Shown piece after piece: positions 38,844 to 48,948 of a DNA stretch of 64,000 nucleotides. The position numbers were made by a program, and so were the translations under genes. Position 1 is the first letter of the stretch, and the number at the start of each line of letters is the position of its first letter. The notes under the pieces were generated by a model, which did not search any database, was not told where the DNA came from, and worked only from the letters and a program-made list of their open reading frames with translations. This DNA is from Balanoglossus misakiensis (Eukaryota; Hemichordata). Location of the stretch: the NCBI GenBank assembly GCA_040954595.2, contig CM082587.2, positions 5,642,001 to 5,706,000 on the forward strand. The letters are read 5' to 3'.

Positions 38844-39225
38844 GGCCATTTTATCTATTCAGTGAGTGTGAAGTAAACTGTTTTCGTGGTTGTAGTATTG
38901 GGGGTAATTTGACGGATTTCATTATTTTAGGGTATTACGTGAGAAACAGAACCGCTGTTGGTGAAATAAATATCATAGACCATTTTTATTTACTTTACGA
39001 TGGGTTTTGCGCAGCGTTTCCGTGAATCGCATGAACAGGACATCACGTGTGGAAGACTTCCGTGACAATCATTCTGATCATGCAGTGCGCGCAGTGCGCA
39101 CGCATTCTCCGCGCCCGTTTCCGAACGTCACAATGCACGCAATGGTGTTGGACTGAACAAGACAAAACACGTAATTTTCATCGGAGCGTTCAGACAAGGA
39201 AATCGTCCGGGGTTGCGTACCATGC
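38844..39225. other. Intergenic and upstream region of membrane-protein copy A
   Basis: AT-rich to about 39,080, then a GC-rich patch (GCGCAGTGCGCACGC at about 39,088) that may mark the promoter of copy A. No gene is seen. Confidence 0.4.
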
Positions 39226-41466
39226 ATGTTTTGTGGCGTTAAACGCCCAGACATGGTTTTCTTAACCATACTTAGTTATCTCACACTGATATACTACAGG
39301 AGCACTGGACGGGCTTGGCCGAAATTTGGCGGTGAGTTTGAAATCCGCGTGGTTTCACTTGATCAACGCGCGCACAGTGTCAATGCCAAGTCTTCAAGCT
39401 ATTCATTTTTTTAATTCATGGATGCTGGGATGTTTTCCCCTCATCTATGTTGTTTCTTATGATTGCCTTTTCTTCCAGGTGATGCAAAGTTTTACTCCGA
39501 TCGAGAGCAGCATCTGGATGTAGCGATCCCTGCGAGGAACATCCAAGGCAGGGGGAAGCCGACCAAACGGATTGTTTTACTGCATGTGCGAAAATCTAGA
39601 CCTGACCAACTGTTTGATGATGCCGTAGACGACGTGCGTGGAGAGAAATCTCCGCTGGAGACCCGGACGACGGAGAATGTAGCCGAGTCTTCGGCCGCAT
39701 GCAACGCAGTGACTGCCGATCGAATCTGCGACCGCGCCGAACGCCAACTTTCCGATGCCAGGAACGACGAGCTGTCCAGAGAAATGACACCACTTGAAAC
39801 GTCGCTTGATGACCTTGGCGAATCTGACGAGTCCGTACCAGCGAGCGACTTGAACGACGACGGAGGCACCATTCCGACCGCGGCTATGTCCGCCGCCACT
39901 CGCGACCTGCTGGAGGGCGTGAGTCGTGTCACCACCAGACCCCGGCCGCCTCTTGCAACAACAAAGTCATCGCCGCATCTCAGAATGGCGGCAACGCTCA
40001 ACCAGTTCCGCCGTTGCCTAGAGAAGAAGTCCGTGCCTCGTCTCCGAACGTGCGAATTTCTCCAGCCCCAGCAGGAAGTGGAGCGGGGCTTCGATGTCGA
40101 CGTGGACGGCTGCGCAGTCAAGCAGAGTCCGGCATATCGCATCACCTGGTCAGATGTCATCTTGGCTCCGGTGTTCGGCACAGTAACATTTGTTGCTATG
40201 GCGGTGAGTTGTATTCCAACGCGCTAATAAACAGTCCCCGGTCCCTTTTATTTGCCTGCTGACTAATGCTTAACTAATCTTTAATCCATGATGCAGGTAA
40301 CCATGGCGATGATATCCATGGTGCACGTCCGAATGTACGAAGAATTTCTCGACATTGATGTGAACGACCAACCAGTTGCCGGTGTTGTGTATTCCGCCTG
40401 TGTCTACCTGATGCTGCAGATCTCTCTGACTGCGACCATCAATCTTCTCGCCAAGAAACTCACTGATATGGGTACGTATGCTTGCGATCTATGAACCCCA
40501 CAATTCACGTCTATAGCACAAACAAATTAAACTATCAATAATGTAACGATACGTATCTCTTCGGTTTCAAGCCCACGGAACACAATCTGTGTGATAGATT
40601 CGGTAATGTACTAATGTTTTGTTGACTGCCCTCTTTCGTTTGTAGAAAACCACCGTTGGAAAATGCAATATAGAATCTCTCTGTGCATGAAGCAAGTCCT
40701 GCTCACCCTGGTTGGAATTCTGGCTCCAGTAGTCTACGTTACAGGCAGAATCGCGATCTTCAGGTAATAATGTGTAATTATTTATAATTCTGCACTGCTT
40801 CGAGTTTGATTTTTGTCTCGGTAATATTACCGAATATTGGTACTTGTACTTAATTATCCATCAAATTCTGATGTGACCATTTATTCCTCCAGGTTCCTGG
40901 TGCCCACCGACATTGTGACAAAGATTTTGCATTTTCTGAAACCGTTGCTGCTCGCAGTGGTGCCCCCTTGCTGGCTGCGCGACCTTTTACCTCACGTCTG
41001 TCCTTACGACGTACCCGTGGCCGACATGCACGCCTTCGCCAAACTGGCAGCTCACGTGATTCTCGTTACCATGGCGGCCAATGTTGCCCCGTTGAAGACC
41101 AATAATGGTGTGCTGAGTGGTCTGTTCAGGAAGAGGTAATAAGTGGGATTATTTTCACCTGCAACTGTCCCAGGGAGCGTTCGAAACTCATGGACATGTT
41201 TGTGTGTTCTGATGAGCCATAGATTTGCTTTGCGCCACACAATCATAAGACACGGTAGAACTCACGATACAGAAAACGCAATACTGCGACAAAGAGGGTC
41301 CAAAATGCATGAATTTGCTGGAAATTAAACCAAACGACCTTATCTTCAACACCAAGACCCAATTGTACCAGCACTCTACTAATATTTTCAAAACTGGCGG
41401 TGATGTTAAAATCTCACCGTTGTTGCACTCCACAGGTTGAGAAGAGCGAACAGTCGCAGTCCATAA
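39226..41466 (+). CDS. Unrecognised multi-pass membrane protein, tandem copy A
   Basis: I do not recognise this family. Six exons join in phase: 39226-39331, 39479-40203, 40297-40471, 40646-40763, 40893-41135, 41436-41466, giving 465 aa. Exon 1 has one hydrophobic helix (MVFLTILSYLTLIYY) ending in basic residues. Exon 2 is a 240-residue acidic, Ser/Thr/Asp-rich, probably disordered region. Exon 2's end and exon 3 encode a helix (VFGTVTFVAMA, VTMAMISMVHV), the loop YEEFLDIDVN and a further helix (VYSACVYLMLQISLTAT). Exons 4 and 5 add two more (KQVLLTLVGILAPVVYVTG; LAAHVILVTMAANV), followed by LKTNNG and a basic tail RLRRANSRSP. Copy B shares all six exons, with exons 3 and 4 identical in length (175 and 118 bp). 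The start at 39226 is chosen because it opens the frame with the helix; Met at 39253 is an alternative. Confidence 0.78.
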
Positions 41467-41590
41467 GACCAGCGAGAACACCAAACCAACAGGACAGCTG
41501 TTTTTTCTAATTCAATCATGAAGTAAAAACGTCAAGTCAACTTCGCATCGTGGATATTTGTACAAGATGTAGACTCGTTGTCCTGGTTAT

Positions 41591-41596
41591 AATAAA
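41591..41596 (+). terminator. Poly(A) signal of membrane-protein copy A
   Basis: AATAAA 125 bases after the copy A stop codon. The next copy begins 175 bases later, so the two are separate transcription units. Confidence 0.6.
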
Positions 41597-41770
41597 GCTG
41601 GGTTTTTGGTGATTTTTTGTGGACCCGACCTATCTGTCCAATATATACACACATTCTATGGCGACGACAGCATGTCATCTAAGTCAGTTCATGTGCGCAC
41701 TTTTCTGCGCATCATTCTCGAACATCTAAAAAGTACAACGCTCGACACTAGGTCTGGGATATAAACACCA

Positions 41771-42784
41771 ATGTTCTCTGCCTTCATGGAAAATTTCCTC
41801 GCATCTCTCGTGCATTTCGCTGACTTGCCGCTGGACGTAACTCTGGCCACCTTGATCAGTTTGGCCCCTTTCCTATTCTACCGAACCATCAGACGCCGAG
41901 CTTGTTCCGAACGAGGTGGTAAGTGTCACTTTTGTTGCAAGAGTAAAAGCTCCGGGATCGATACTACACTCTGGTTGCCAGCGTTCCAAAACCTCATCAC
42001 TGTTACACACGGAACCCACCAACGTTTTCTAAGTTCCTTCTTTTGACTTCTGGCATTGTTCAAACGTTTACTATAAACCGTCGTGAAGTTGGCGAATATT
42101 CTTCGTAAATGAATCTCACCAAAACCCCCGAGAAAATGATATGAATTAAATATATGTGCAAGTTGTTGAAATTGCTTGGTGTTTTCAGATCGTGTGAAGA
42201 AAATGTGCAAGTAAGTCACACTTACAACACAGATTAATTTTATAGCAAAAGTCGCGCTTTCACCGACTTTACCAATACAAGCAACTTCCATGGCCACTTT
42301 CAGGAGATTTACTGACATCGATCGTCTTTGATTCATTTTCCATTAGAGACCGAGTCACGCCGACCACCAGACCGACCACCAGTCGACCGACCACCGGATC
42401 GACCGCTGGCAGAGCCACCGGAACTGATAGAGATCGCCTCGGACGACTGGGACGGCGTTCAGTCGACGAACAAGATCGTGCTGCATCACCTCCCCAAGAA
42501 CGGATCCGGAGACGGCGCGAAAGCCCACCCTCTGCTTGACGAAGAAGATGCCCTTGAGCGCCCAGCTCAACCAGGAAAGACCATTGGAGACTATGTCGGA
42601 CAATTTGCTGGAATTTTCGCCGACAGATTTTAACGCGGACGGCGAATTTAGCCTTCCTATCAGAGACGATACACTTGATGATGACCGGAATGGTGTTTTG
42701 TTGAACTTGTTGACAAATAAGACGATCGAGTTTCAAAACATGCTTGATGACTTCATTGAGATTACTCACGGTGTAATAATTTAA
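41771..42784 (+). pseudogene. Truncated third copy of the membrane-protein family
   Basis: Exon 1 (41771-41918) encodes a helix and a basic RRRACSERGG end like copies A and B. Exon 2 starts at 42347 and carries the shared acidic block (SDDWDGVQSTNKIVLHHLP, almost identical to copy B). The direct frame stops at 42633, giving 144 aa. Around 42540-42560 the similarity to copy B (LNQERPLETMSDNLLE versus LAAERSPLDKTMESLVE) moves to the +1-shifted frame, which stays open to a TAA at 42782-42784 just before a poly(A) signal. The membrane exons 3-6 are absent. It is therefore a partial duplicate, either decayed by a frameshift or encoding a short single-pass protein. Transcription cannot be judged from sequence. 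Confidence 0.65.
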
Positions 42785-42795
42785 AATTGAACTTC

Positions 42796-42801
42796 AATAA
42801 A
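42796..42801 (+). terminator. Poly(A) signal after the truncated copy
   Basis: AATAAATAAATAAA cluster 12 bases after the end of the open shifted frame. It suggests this copy kept, or acquired, its own 3' end. Confidence 0.5.
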
Positions 42802-43447
42802 TAAATAAATCAAATAATTAATACATATTTATGTTTACATCTTTGTATAGTTTTAATTATTAAAATGCGACCATATATACTGGGTTGAGAACATCAAACA
42901 AAGCACACATGGCAAGCCCCGGTCATGAGGGAAGCAAGGCAGGCAAGCAAACCTTTGAGAAATATTTATACAAAATTGCATTATTTTGAAAGTCTAGACC
43001 GCCCGATTCGAAATAAATTGTTATCGATTTTCCTCTTTCTGAAAACCTTGCGTGGTGTCTTACAAAAAATATTGGCACTCTGAAATCATTGGTACCAATG
43101 GAAGTTGCAAATTGACTCAAGTCCTCTCAAGAAGATAGCACCGTTTAAATTTACATTTGACTATTTGACTAGAATTTGTGGGTGCAATATTTTATCACTG
43201 CTCACAATGTCCCGAAATGCATCATGTAGTTGTGTTTGATTCCCCCATGAAACGTAATGATATCTAACTGCACAGGGCAATATCTGGTTCTACTGATCGC
43301 CGCGTGAACTGCACAAGATCGCGAACTACGTGCATTCGATGAGATGCGCACACACCCATTGTGGTGGAACGTCACAATGGAGTGACGCGCACAGCCTGAA
43401 CAATTGGCCAGACTGAGAACTTGGTCATCTTCCTATGTGCGTTCGCC
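42802..43447. other. Intergenic DNA upstream of membrane-protein copy B
   Basis: About 650 bases without coding content. AT-rich, becoming GC-richer from 43,290 (cgccgcgtgaact, gcgcacac), which may be the promoter of copy B. Confidence 0.4.
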
Positions 43448-46400
43448 ATGGAGGACCAAATTCTCACCACTCTTGTGGAAGCCGAGGCCGATCCTATAGA
43501 AATGGCTGTTTTTACCATCGTAGGATATTTTCTTTTCCTTGTCTGCCAAAACGTCAGACGACGGGTTTGGCCTGGACGACGCGGTAAGTGTGAATTTTGC
43601 GTGTAAAAAAGTATTTTGCGGGAGTGTGTCTAGCGTTGCACTGTTACGCGCCAAACTCATGCGCATCTTACTTGGACACCTGTATGTTTTTATGTCATGA
43701 ATTTGATGCGTGACGTCAACTCTAATGACAGTTATCTCCATTTTCACTGTCAGACGTTTCGCATGCATCATATAAAGGACACGATTTTAGTTTGAATATG
43801 TTGTATATCTATCAACCGCGTACCATACCACGGTTGATGTATAGTATTCTCATGTACCAGCAAATTCCACGATAACTTTGAACAGAACCATGAAAATCAC
43901 AACCCTTCACAATTTTCTTCGCTTTTTACTTTAATAGACGCCCAGTCGCGCCGAGAACCAGACCGACCACCCGATCGACCGCCGGCTGAGCCACCGGAAC
44001 CGGCGGTGAATACTGCGGACGAGTGGGACGGCGTTCAGTCGACGAACAGGATCGTGCTGCACAACCTCCCCCGGAACAACCCCGGCAGCCGACCAACGGA
44101 TGGAAACACCGCATCCGAAAACGACGAGAACACCCGACCCCTCTTTGACGACGCCGTGAACGACCTCGCCGCAGAGAGATCTCCCCTGGATAAGACGATG
44201 GAAAGCCTGGTCGAAGCTTCGGCCGTTTCCAACGCAATGACGACTATGACCAAGGATGACCGAGTCCACGACCGCGCCACCGAATCCCGCCCGGCGACTG
44301 CCGATGCCCAGAAAGATCTGGCGACCGGAGAACCGCGTCCATCTGATCCGGAGACGACGTCTGAAAACCTCGTCGAGTCCACCGCTTCCAACTCCAGTGT
44401 GGACCGTAAGACGGGTCTGACTCAAGATCAAGACCAAGACAAATCCGTATCTTCGAACGACCGGGCGACCGCAGACAAGACCACTACTCCGACCACCAAA
44501 TCACCCACTCCCTACCGCGTCCTTCTGGAGACCGTGGGTCAAGTCACCAGACCCCCGCTTCCTGTCGAAAAATCAAAGTCCTCCCCGTACATTGATAAGC
44601 CAACGGTCTACTACTATGGTCCCCAGAAACGCTCTGCGATTGTCGTCTACTCGTACAAATTGTCCCAGAAGACACGGGAACCGGACAACGACGTCTATGT
44701 TGACGCTTCGGATGAAATGTCCCTGGCTGATGACGAGACCACCTTGTCAGACCTCGACGTAAACTCTCTGGAGTTCGGGACCACCTGGCCCTGGACAGAC
44801 GCTGCGGACCAAACCTCTCTGGCCAGCGAGATCTCCTGGTCCGACGTCTTCTTGACTCCGGTGTACGGCACCTTGGCTGGTGTTGCTATGATGGCGAGTT
44901 TTATTTTTCAAACAAGCAGACCTTTTCTTCACTTCTTGTGTTCTTCTTTATAACTGTTATCGCACGAAGAGAACCGTTCAAACTTCCATTGTGTATATTA
45001 TGAGTGACGTTTTCTCTGATGCACATACTACTATGTTGCAAGATAATTCGTGTGGAATACCTGTCTTTGTATATATCTACTTTCTGTTCTTACTACTCGC
45101 AGGTGGCCATGTCAATGGTCTTCCTAGTGTACGTCCGACTGTACGAAGACTTCTTCGACATTGACGTGAACGAGCACCCAGTCACCGGCCTTGTGTATTC
45201 TGCCTGCGTCTACTTGATGCTGCAACTGTCTCTGACTGCGACCACCAACTGCCTCGCTGCCAAGCTCACCAAACTGGGTGAGTATGACTCGTGATGAATG
45301 GCATCGTTTCGTATAGTGGCGCGCCCCCGGGCAGTCAATTATCACGACGGTGACTGGGCATCTCAAATCATTGGGACAGAGACGTTAAAACAAGCCCTGC
45401 CTTGGTTGTATATTAATGCCACATTCAATTCAGTTTGAAGATGACACTCTATCACTGACTTGATCGACGCCCTGAGGTTTCTAGTCTGAGATACGAGAAA
45501 TGTGCATCAGTAAGGCGAGACGGCAATATGCAAAAACTTTCTAAGGGAGCATTCGTTTTTTACAGGGAGGGGGGGGGGCCGGTGGAATTTGAGTCGCCGA
45601 CTAAATGTAAAAGGCAACCCCCCCTGGAAATTACTTTTCTAAAATGTGACCCCCCCCCAAAAAAAAAAAAAAGTTTATCCACCGGATTAAACTTATCATG
45701 GACACAGCGCTCCCATGAAAAGAATTTGAAACCGATATTTCCCCTCATCAGTGGGTATTAAAACTGAACATTGTTTTTATTTTTTAAGTATTTGTATTCT
45801 GTGTTGGGAGACATAGTAAACCGAGAATTGAAGGGGGTGGGTTTGGGAGGGGGTGTCCCCCTCCCACGTAAGAAAATTTTATAAAATACAGAGCTCAAAG
45901 CTGCATTTTAATGAACCCAGCAAAAGCAAATTAACGTCGCCGCTCAAAGTTATCATGGGGTGGGGGCAAGTCCCCTGACCTGGGACACTAGATAAACCAG
46001 TCAATGATTGAAAGGTGTTGATGAATGGAGGGGGTGGGTGTGGGAGGGGGTGTCCCCCTCCCACATTAGAAAATTTTGTAAAATAAAGGACGCGAAACTG
46101 CATTTTTGTGGACTCAAAATAAATATTTAGCCGTCAAAGTTTTCAAGTCCCCCCCTTTCAGTCCCTATATAATAATCCCTTGATTATAAAATTTGTCCCC
46201 CCCTAAAAACTGCTTTGTAAAAGTAAACCCCCCCTGATTTCCACCGGCCCCCCCCCTCCCTGTAAAAAACGAATGCTCCCTAACGCATCTTGTATTTTTG
46301 ATTACCGCCACAGAGACCCACACTGGTGCAAAAGGACACGAAATCTCTCTGCGTGTGAAGCAAGTGCTTCTGACCCTGGTAGGAGTTGCTGCTCCGATAA

Positions 46401-47258
46401 TTTACGCCACAGGCCGAGTTCTGATCTTCAGGTATGGTTTTGATCGATCATCATCATCTTCATTATCATCACTGTTATCACTATTATTCACTTGCGTCAT
46501 CTTCCATACACACCGACCCTAACAAACGTTCTATTATTCTAACAGATTGCTGTTGCCTGGTGATTTGGCTTCAGGAATGCTACTGCATTTAAAACCCTTG
46601 CTGGATGCAACCGTCTGCCCTAGCTGGCTCCGTGACCATAACATTGACACTGACACCTGTCCTATGGCACCCGACGCTGACATGAGTGAACTCACCAGAC
46701 TCCTGGCGCACGTGATCCTTGTAATGACCGTGATCACCTTTGACCCCTTTAAGACCAACAACGGCGTGGCAGTTGACCTCTTTTGGAAAAAGTAAGTCTT
46801 CACGGTTTGTACTTTTACCTAGACCCCCTTCTCAATCATTTGAGTCGCGAATGGACTGTCAAGAGTTTCTCCTCTGACCCAAACATTTAACTATCCATCA
46901 TTTAATTTTGGTCCGCATTAAGACTTATTTGTAGGAGTTAACATTATACTCATGTACATAGTGTGAGATGAGTTGTAACAAGTGGTTATTTAACATATAT
47001 CGTGAGTAGAACACCATCAATAGCCCATCAAATGAAACTAAAACAACACAAATAATGTCAAAATTTAAGGATTTTCCCCTCGAAGTTGACGAACCCTACG
47101 TGATATTCACAATACCACTGTGATTTCGACTCGACAGATTGAAAAGGGGGATCAGCCGCGGCTCTTCTCCGGACCAGACACAGCAATCACCAAGACAACC
47201 AGCTCCAGAATGGAACCTGGAAGACCAGTTTCAAATGTTGGAGACATTCCACGTTTGA
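43448..47258 (+). CDS. Unrecognised multi-pass membrane protein, tandem copy B
   Basis: Paralogue of copy A; family not recognised. Six exons join in phase: 43448-43583, 43938-44893, 45103-45277, 46314-46431, 46546-46791, 47138-47258, giving 583 aa. Order: N-terminal helix (MAVFTIVGYFLFLVC) with basic end RRRVWPGRRG; about 280 acidic and low-complexity residues, rich in Asp/Glu/Ser/Thr/Pro, with ADEWDGVQSTNRIVLHNLP near the start and SWSDVFLTPVYGTLAGVAMM at the end; a helix plus YEDFFDIDVN loop and a helix (VYSACVYLMLQLSLTATTN); helix VKQVLLTLVGVAAPIIYATG; helix LLAHVILVMTVITF, then FKTNNG; and a soluble Gln/Pro-rich tail. The exon 2 donor appears to be GC (ATG/gcgagt) where copy A has GT. 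Intron 3 contains a 736-bp MITE. Likely about five helices; location and role unknown. Confidence 0.8.
45545..46280. mobile_element. MITE with long near-perfect inverted repeats and TAA target duplication
   Basis: The left end starts GGGAGCATTCGTTTTTTACA and the reverse complement of the right end starts identically. Identity continues through AGGGAGGGG, a G-run of slightly different length, and GGCCGGTGGAA, about 45 bases in all. TAA flanks both ends (45542-45544 and 46281-46283), a target duplication typical of PIF/Harbinger elements. Inside are two imperfect direct copies (from about 45836 and about 46026) of a unit with the palindrome GGAGGGGGTGTCCCCCTCC followed by an AT-rich stretch. 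There is no ORF for a transposase, so it is non-autonomous. It sits in intron 3 of membrane-protein copy B and is absent from the same intron of copy A. Confidence 0.9.
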
Positions 47259-47299
47259 GGTTTTTCTGTCTGAGGGGCATTTGTTCTACCCTGCTTCTG

Positions 47300-47305
47300 A
47301 ATAAA
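47300..47305 (+). terminator. Poly(A) signal of membrane-protein copy B
   Basis: AATAAA 42 bases after the stop codon of copy B, in the 289-base gap before the convergent RING gene. Confidence 0.6.
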
Positions 47306-47547
47306 ATGTTCTTCTCGGGAACCCGAGACATTTTGTCGGCGTGTCTGATTTGTACTGATCGACGACAAACACGCAGCCTGTAACTGTGGAAAACACAAGG
47401 ACGTTTTGATGAAAATAGATTAAATATTTATTTCTGTTGTCATATAGAAACATTGTGATCGCAAAGCTCAGTTTAGCCACGTTCGCGCCACACATGTGGT
47501 TTGGCATGCAGCGCTAAAAGCCATGTGCAGTACAGAAATATGCCATG

Positions 47548-48711
47548 TCATACGACGTCCAAGCCATCTATAGGACACTTCATACTGGAGTTGGACAACC
47601 ACGTGTCGATGCACTGTCCGTGGAAGACGTGTCCACAGGGGAGATGTTTTCTCTTCTCGCCAGTTTCGTATTTCTCCATGCAAATAGCACAGTCTTGGAC
47701 GAGAGACTCTGCTGTGAACACGTCAGTCTTAAACGAATTTAAAGATTGTTTTGCGACAGTCTTTGGTGCAACTCGCTGTTCAAGTCGCAGCAAAACTTCG
47801 TAGTCCTCGGGAGTGATTTCTCGATGCTGCAGCGCCACCAACGCCGCAAGGTAAGATTCCTCTGCCAAAATGCGATCATTCGTGAGTTCATAGCGATGCG
47901 GTGGTTTGGCGTTGCTTTGTGCGCGTGCCTGTGTGCTCGTCTGGCACCTGTCTCTCTTGCGCGAATCTGGCGCCGGTGGTTTTGTTACACAGGACCTGTT
48001 TTCAAATACAGGATATTTCGGACCTTGCCTTACAAGTTTCCGCTTCAACAAGTCGCTGTCTACGTTTTGTTTTCTTGCAGCAACGGCATCGGCGATGGCA
48101 CTGTCTCGCTTGGTCTTACGTGCCAGCGTCATGGATTGTACGTAGAGTTTCTTTCCGCAATTCGTGTTCAGCTTGTCGACGCTGTAATTTTTCCCCTTCA
48201 GCTGGATCCTTGCCTTTTGGATTTTGTTCCTCTTCTTGGGCCGTCCGTCAAAAGTTTCAAAGAAAAGTTCAGCTCGCTCGTCCGGGTACGGGTCGGATTC
48301 ACAGAAGTATCTTTCCTCTTGCTTCTCGCCAACCTCATCTTCGAAATTTTGTGATTCTCTCGCGAGATATTGAAAACAGTAAAAGTCCGTCGCCGGTACA
48401 AATTTCTTTACCTTGTTCTTTCCACGGCGGCCATTCGACATTTCAGAAGTAGTTTCGGGACGACTGGGATCCACATCACTGTCAACCACTTTTGCGCAAT
48501 CTCCGAGTTCTCCATCACCGTTCCGTACAGCGACGGTGTTGTTGTTGTTTATCTCGCGCAAACGTCGGATTGCTTCCTTTCTTGCTCGTTTGCCCTCAAA
48601 AACAATTCCTTGTTGAAGTCGTGTGCCCTCATTAACTTCACCATGTTCACTGCAAACTTCACAGCTTGTTTCCTTGGCGACCATTTCGGTACCCGTTGTT
48701 ATTTTGCGCAC
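47548..48711 (-). CDS. C-terminal RING-H2 protein, putative E3 ubiquitin ligase
   Basis: A 387-aa single-exon ORF. Residues 1-270 are basic, low in hydrophobics and probably disordered, with KRARKEAIRRL and other Arg/Lys clusters. A helical conserved-looking segment follows (ALVALQHREITPEDYEVLLR). The C-terminal RING-H2 reads CAICMEKYETGEKRKHLPCG, then HVFHGQCIDTWLSN and KCPIDG, near residues 341-385. The eighth metal ligand, normally Cys, is Asp, as in RBX1 (from memory), so zinc binding is still plausible. Family placement is unknown. Translation is taken from the Met at 48711; a downstream Met would also fit. The gene is head-to-head with TSEN15, whose start codon is 238 bases away. Confidence 0.8.
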   Translation of the reverse strand: MRKITTGTEMVAKETSCEVCSEHGEVNEGTRLQQGIVFEGKRARKEAIRRLREINNNNTVAVRNGDGELGDCAKVVDSDVDPSRPETTSEMSNGRRGKNKVKKFVPATDFYCFQYLARESQNFEDEVGEKQEERYFCESDPYPDERAELFFETFDGRPKKRNKIQKARIQLKGKNYSVDKLNTNCGKKLYVQSMTLARKTKRDSAIADAVAARKQNVDSDLLKRKLVRQGPKYPVFENRSCVTKPPAPDSRKRDRCQTSTQARAQSNAKPPHRYELTNDRILAEESYLAALVALQHREITPEDYEVLLRLEQRVAPKTVAKQSLNSFKTDVFTAESLVQDCAICMEKYETGEKRKHLPCGHVFHGQCIDTWLSNSSMKCPIDGLDVV

Positions 48712-48948
48712 TTGATCAATCAGTCTCCTACCGACAAGAACTCGCCGTGGCTACACGAGGCAGAATGAAGCAACAGGTAATTTGCTCAATCTTTTATATA
48801 GGAACATTACAGATGCTTGTGCAAGCACTTTTTCTGTATATAGGTGACGTCAGCTATCGAAAATAGCTTACTAGAATACGTCACTTATCTGAGTTCTGAT
48901 TGGCTCAGAAACTTCTGTGACCCCTGACAACTGGTGGCGTTGTTCAAA
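48712..48948. promoter_or_regulatory. Probable bidirectional promoter of the RING gene and TSEN15
   Basis: 237 bases between divergent start codons. Near 48,894-48,905 lies TGATTGGCTCAG, a CCAAT-box-like word (ATTGG = CCAAT on the minus strand), and at 48,843 TGACGTCA, a perfect CRE palindrome. Both suit a TATA-less bidirectional promoter. Activity is inferred. Confidence 0.55.

Noticed and set aside
39492-40181. Minus-strand 229-codon ORF opposite copy A exon 2
   Set aside because: The plus-strand frame is conserved with copy B and joins by splice sites; the antisense frame is not and is Ser/Arg low-complexity.
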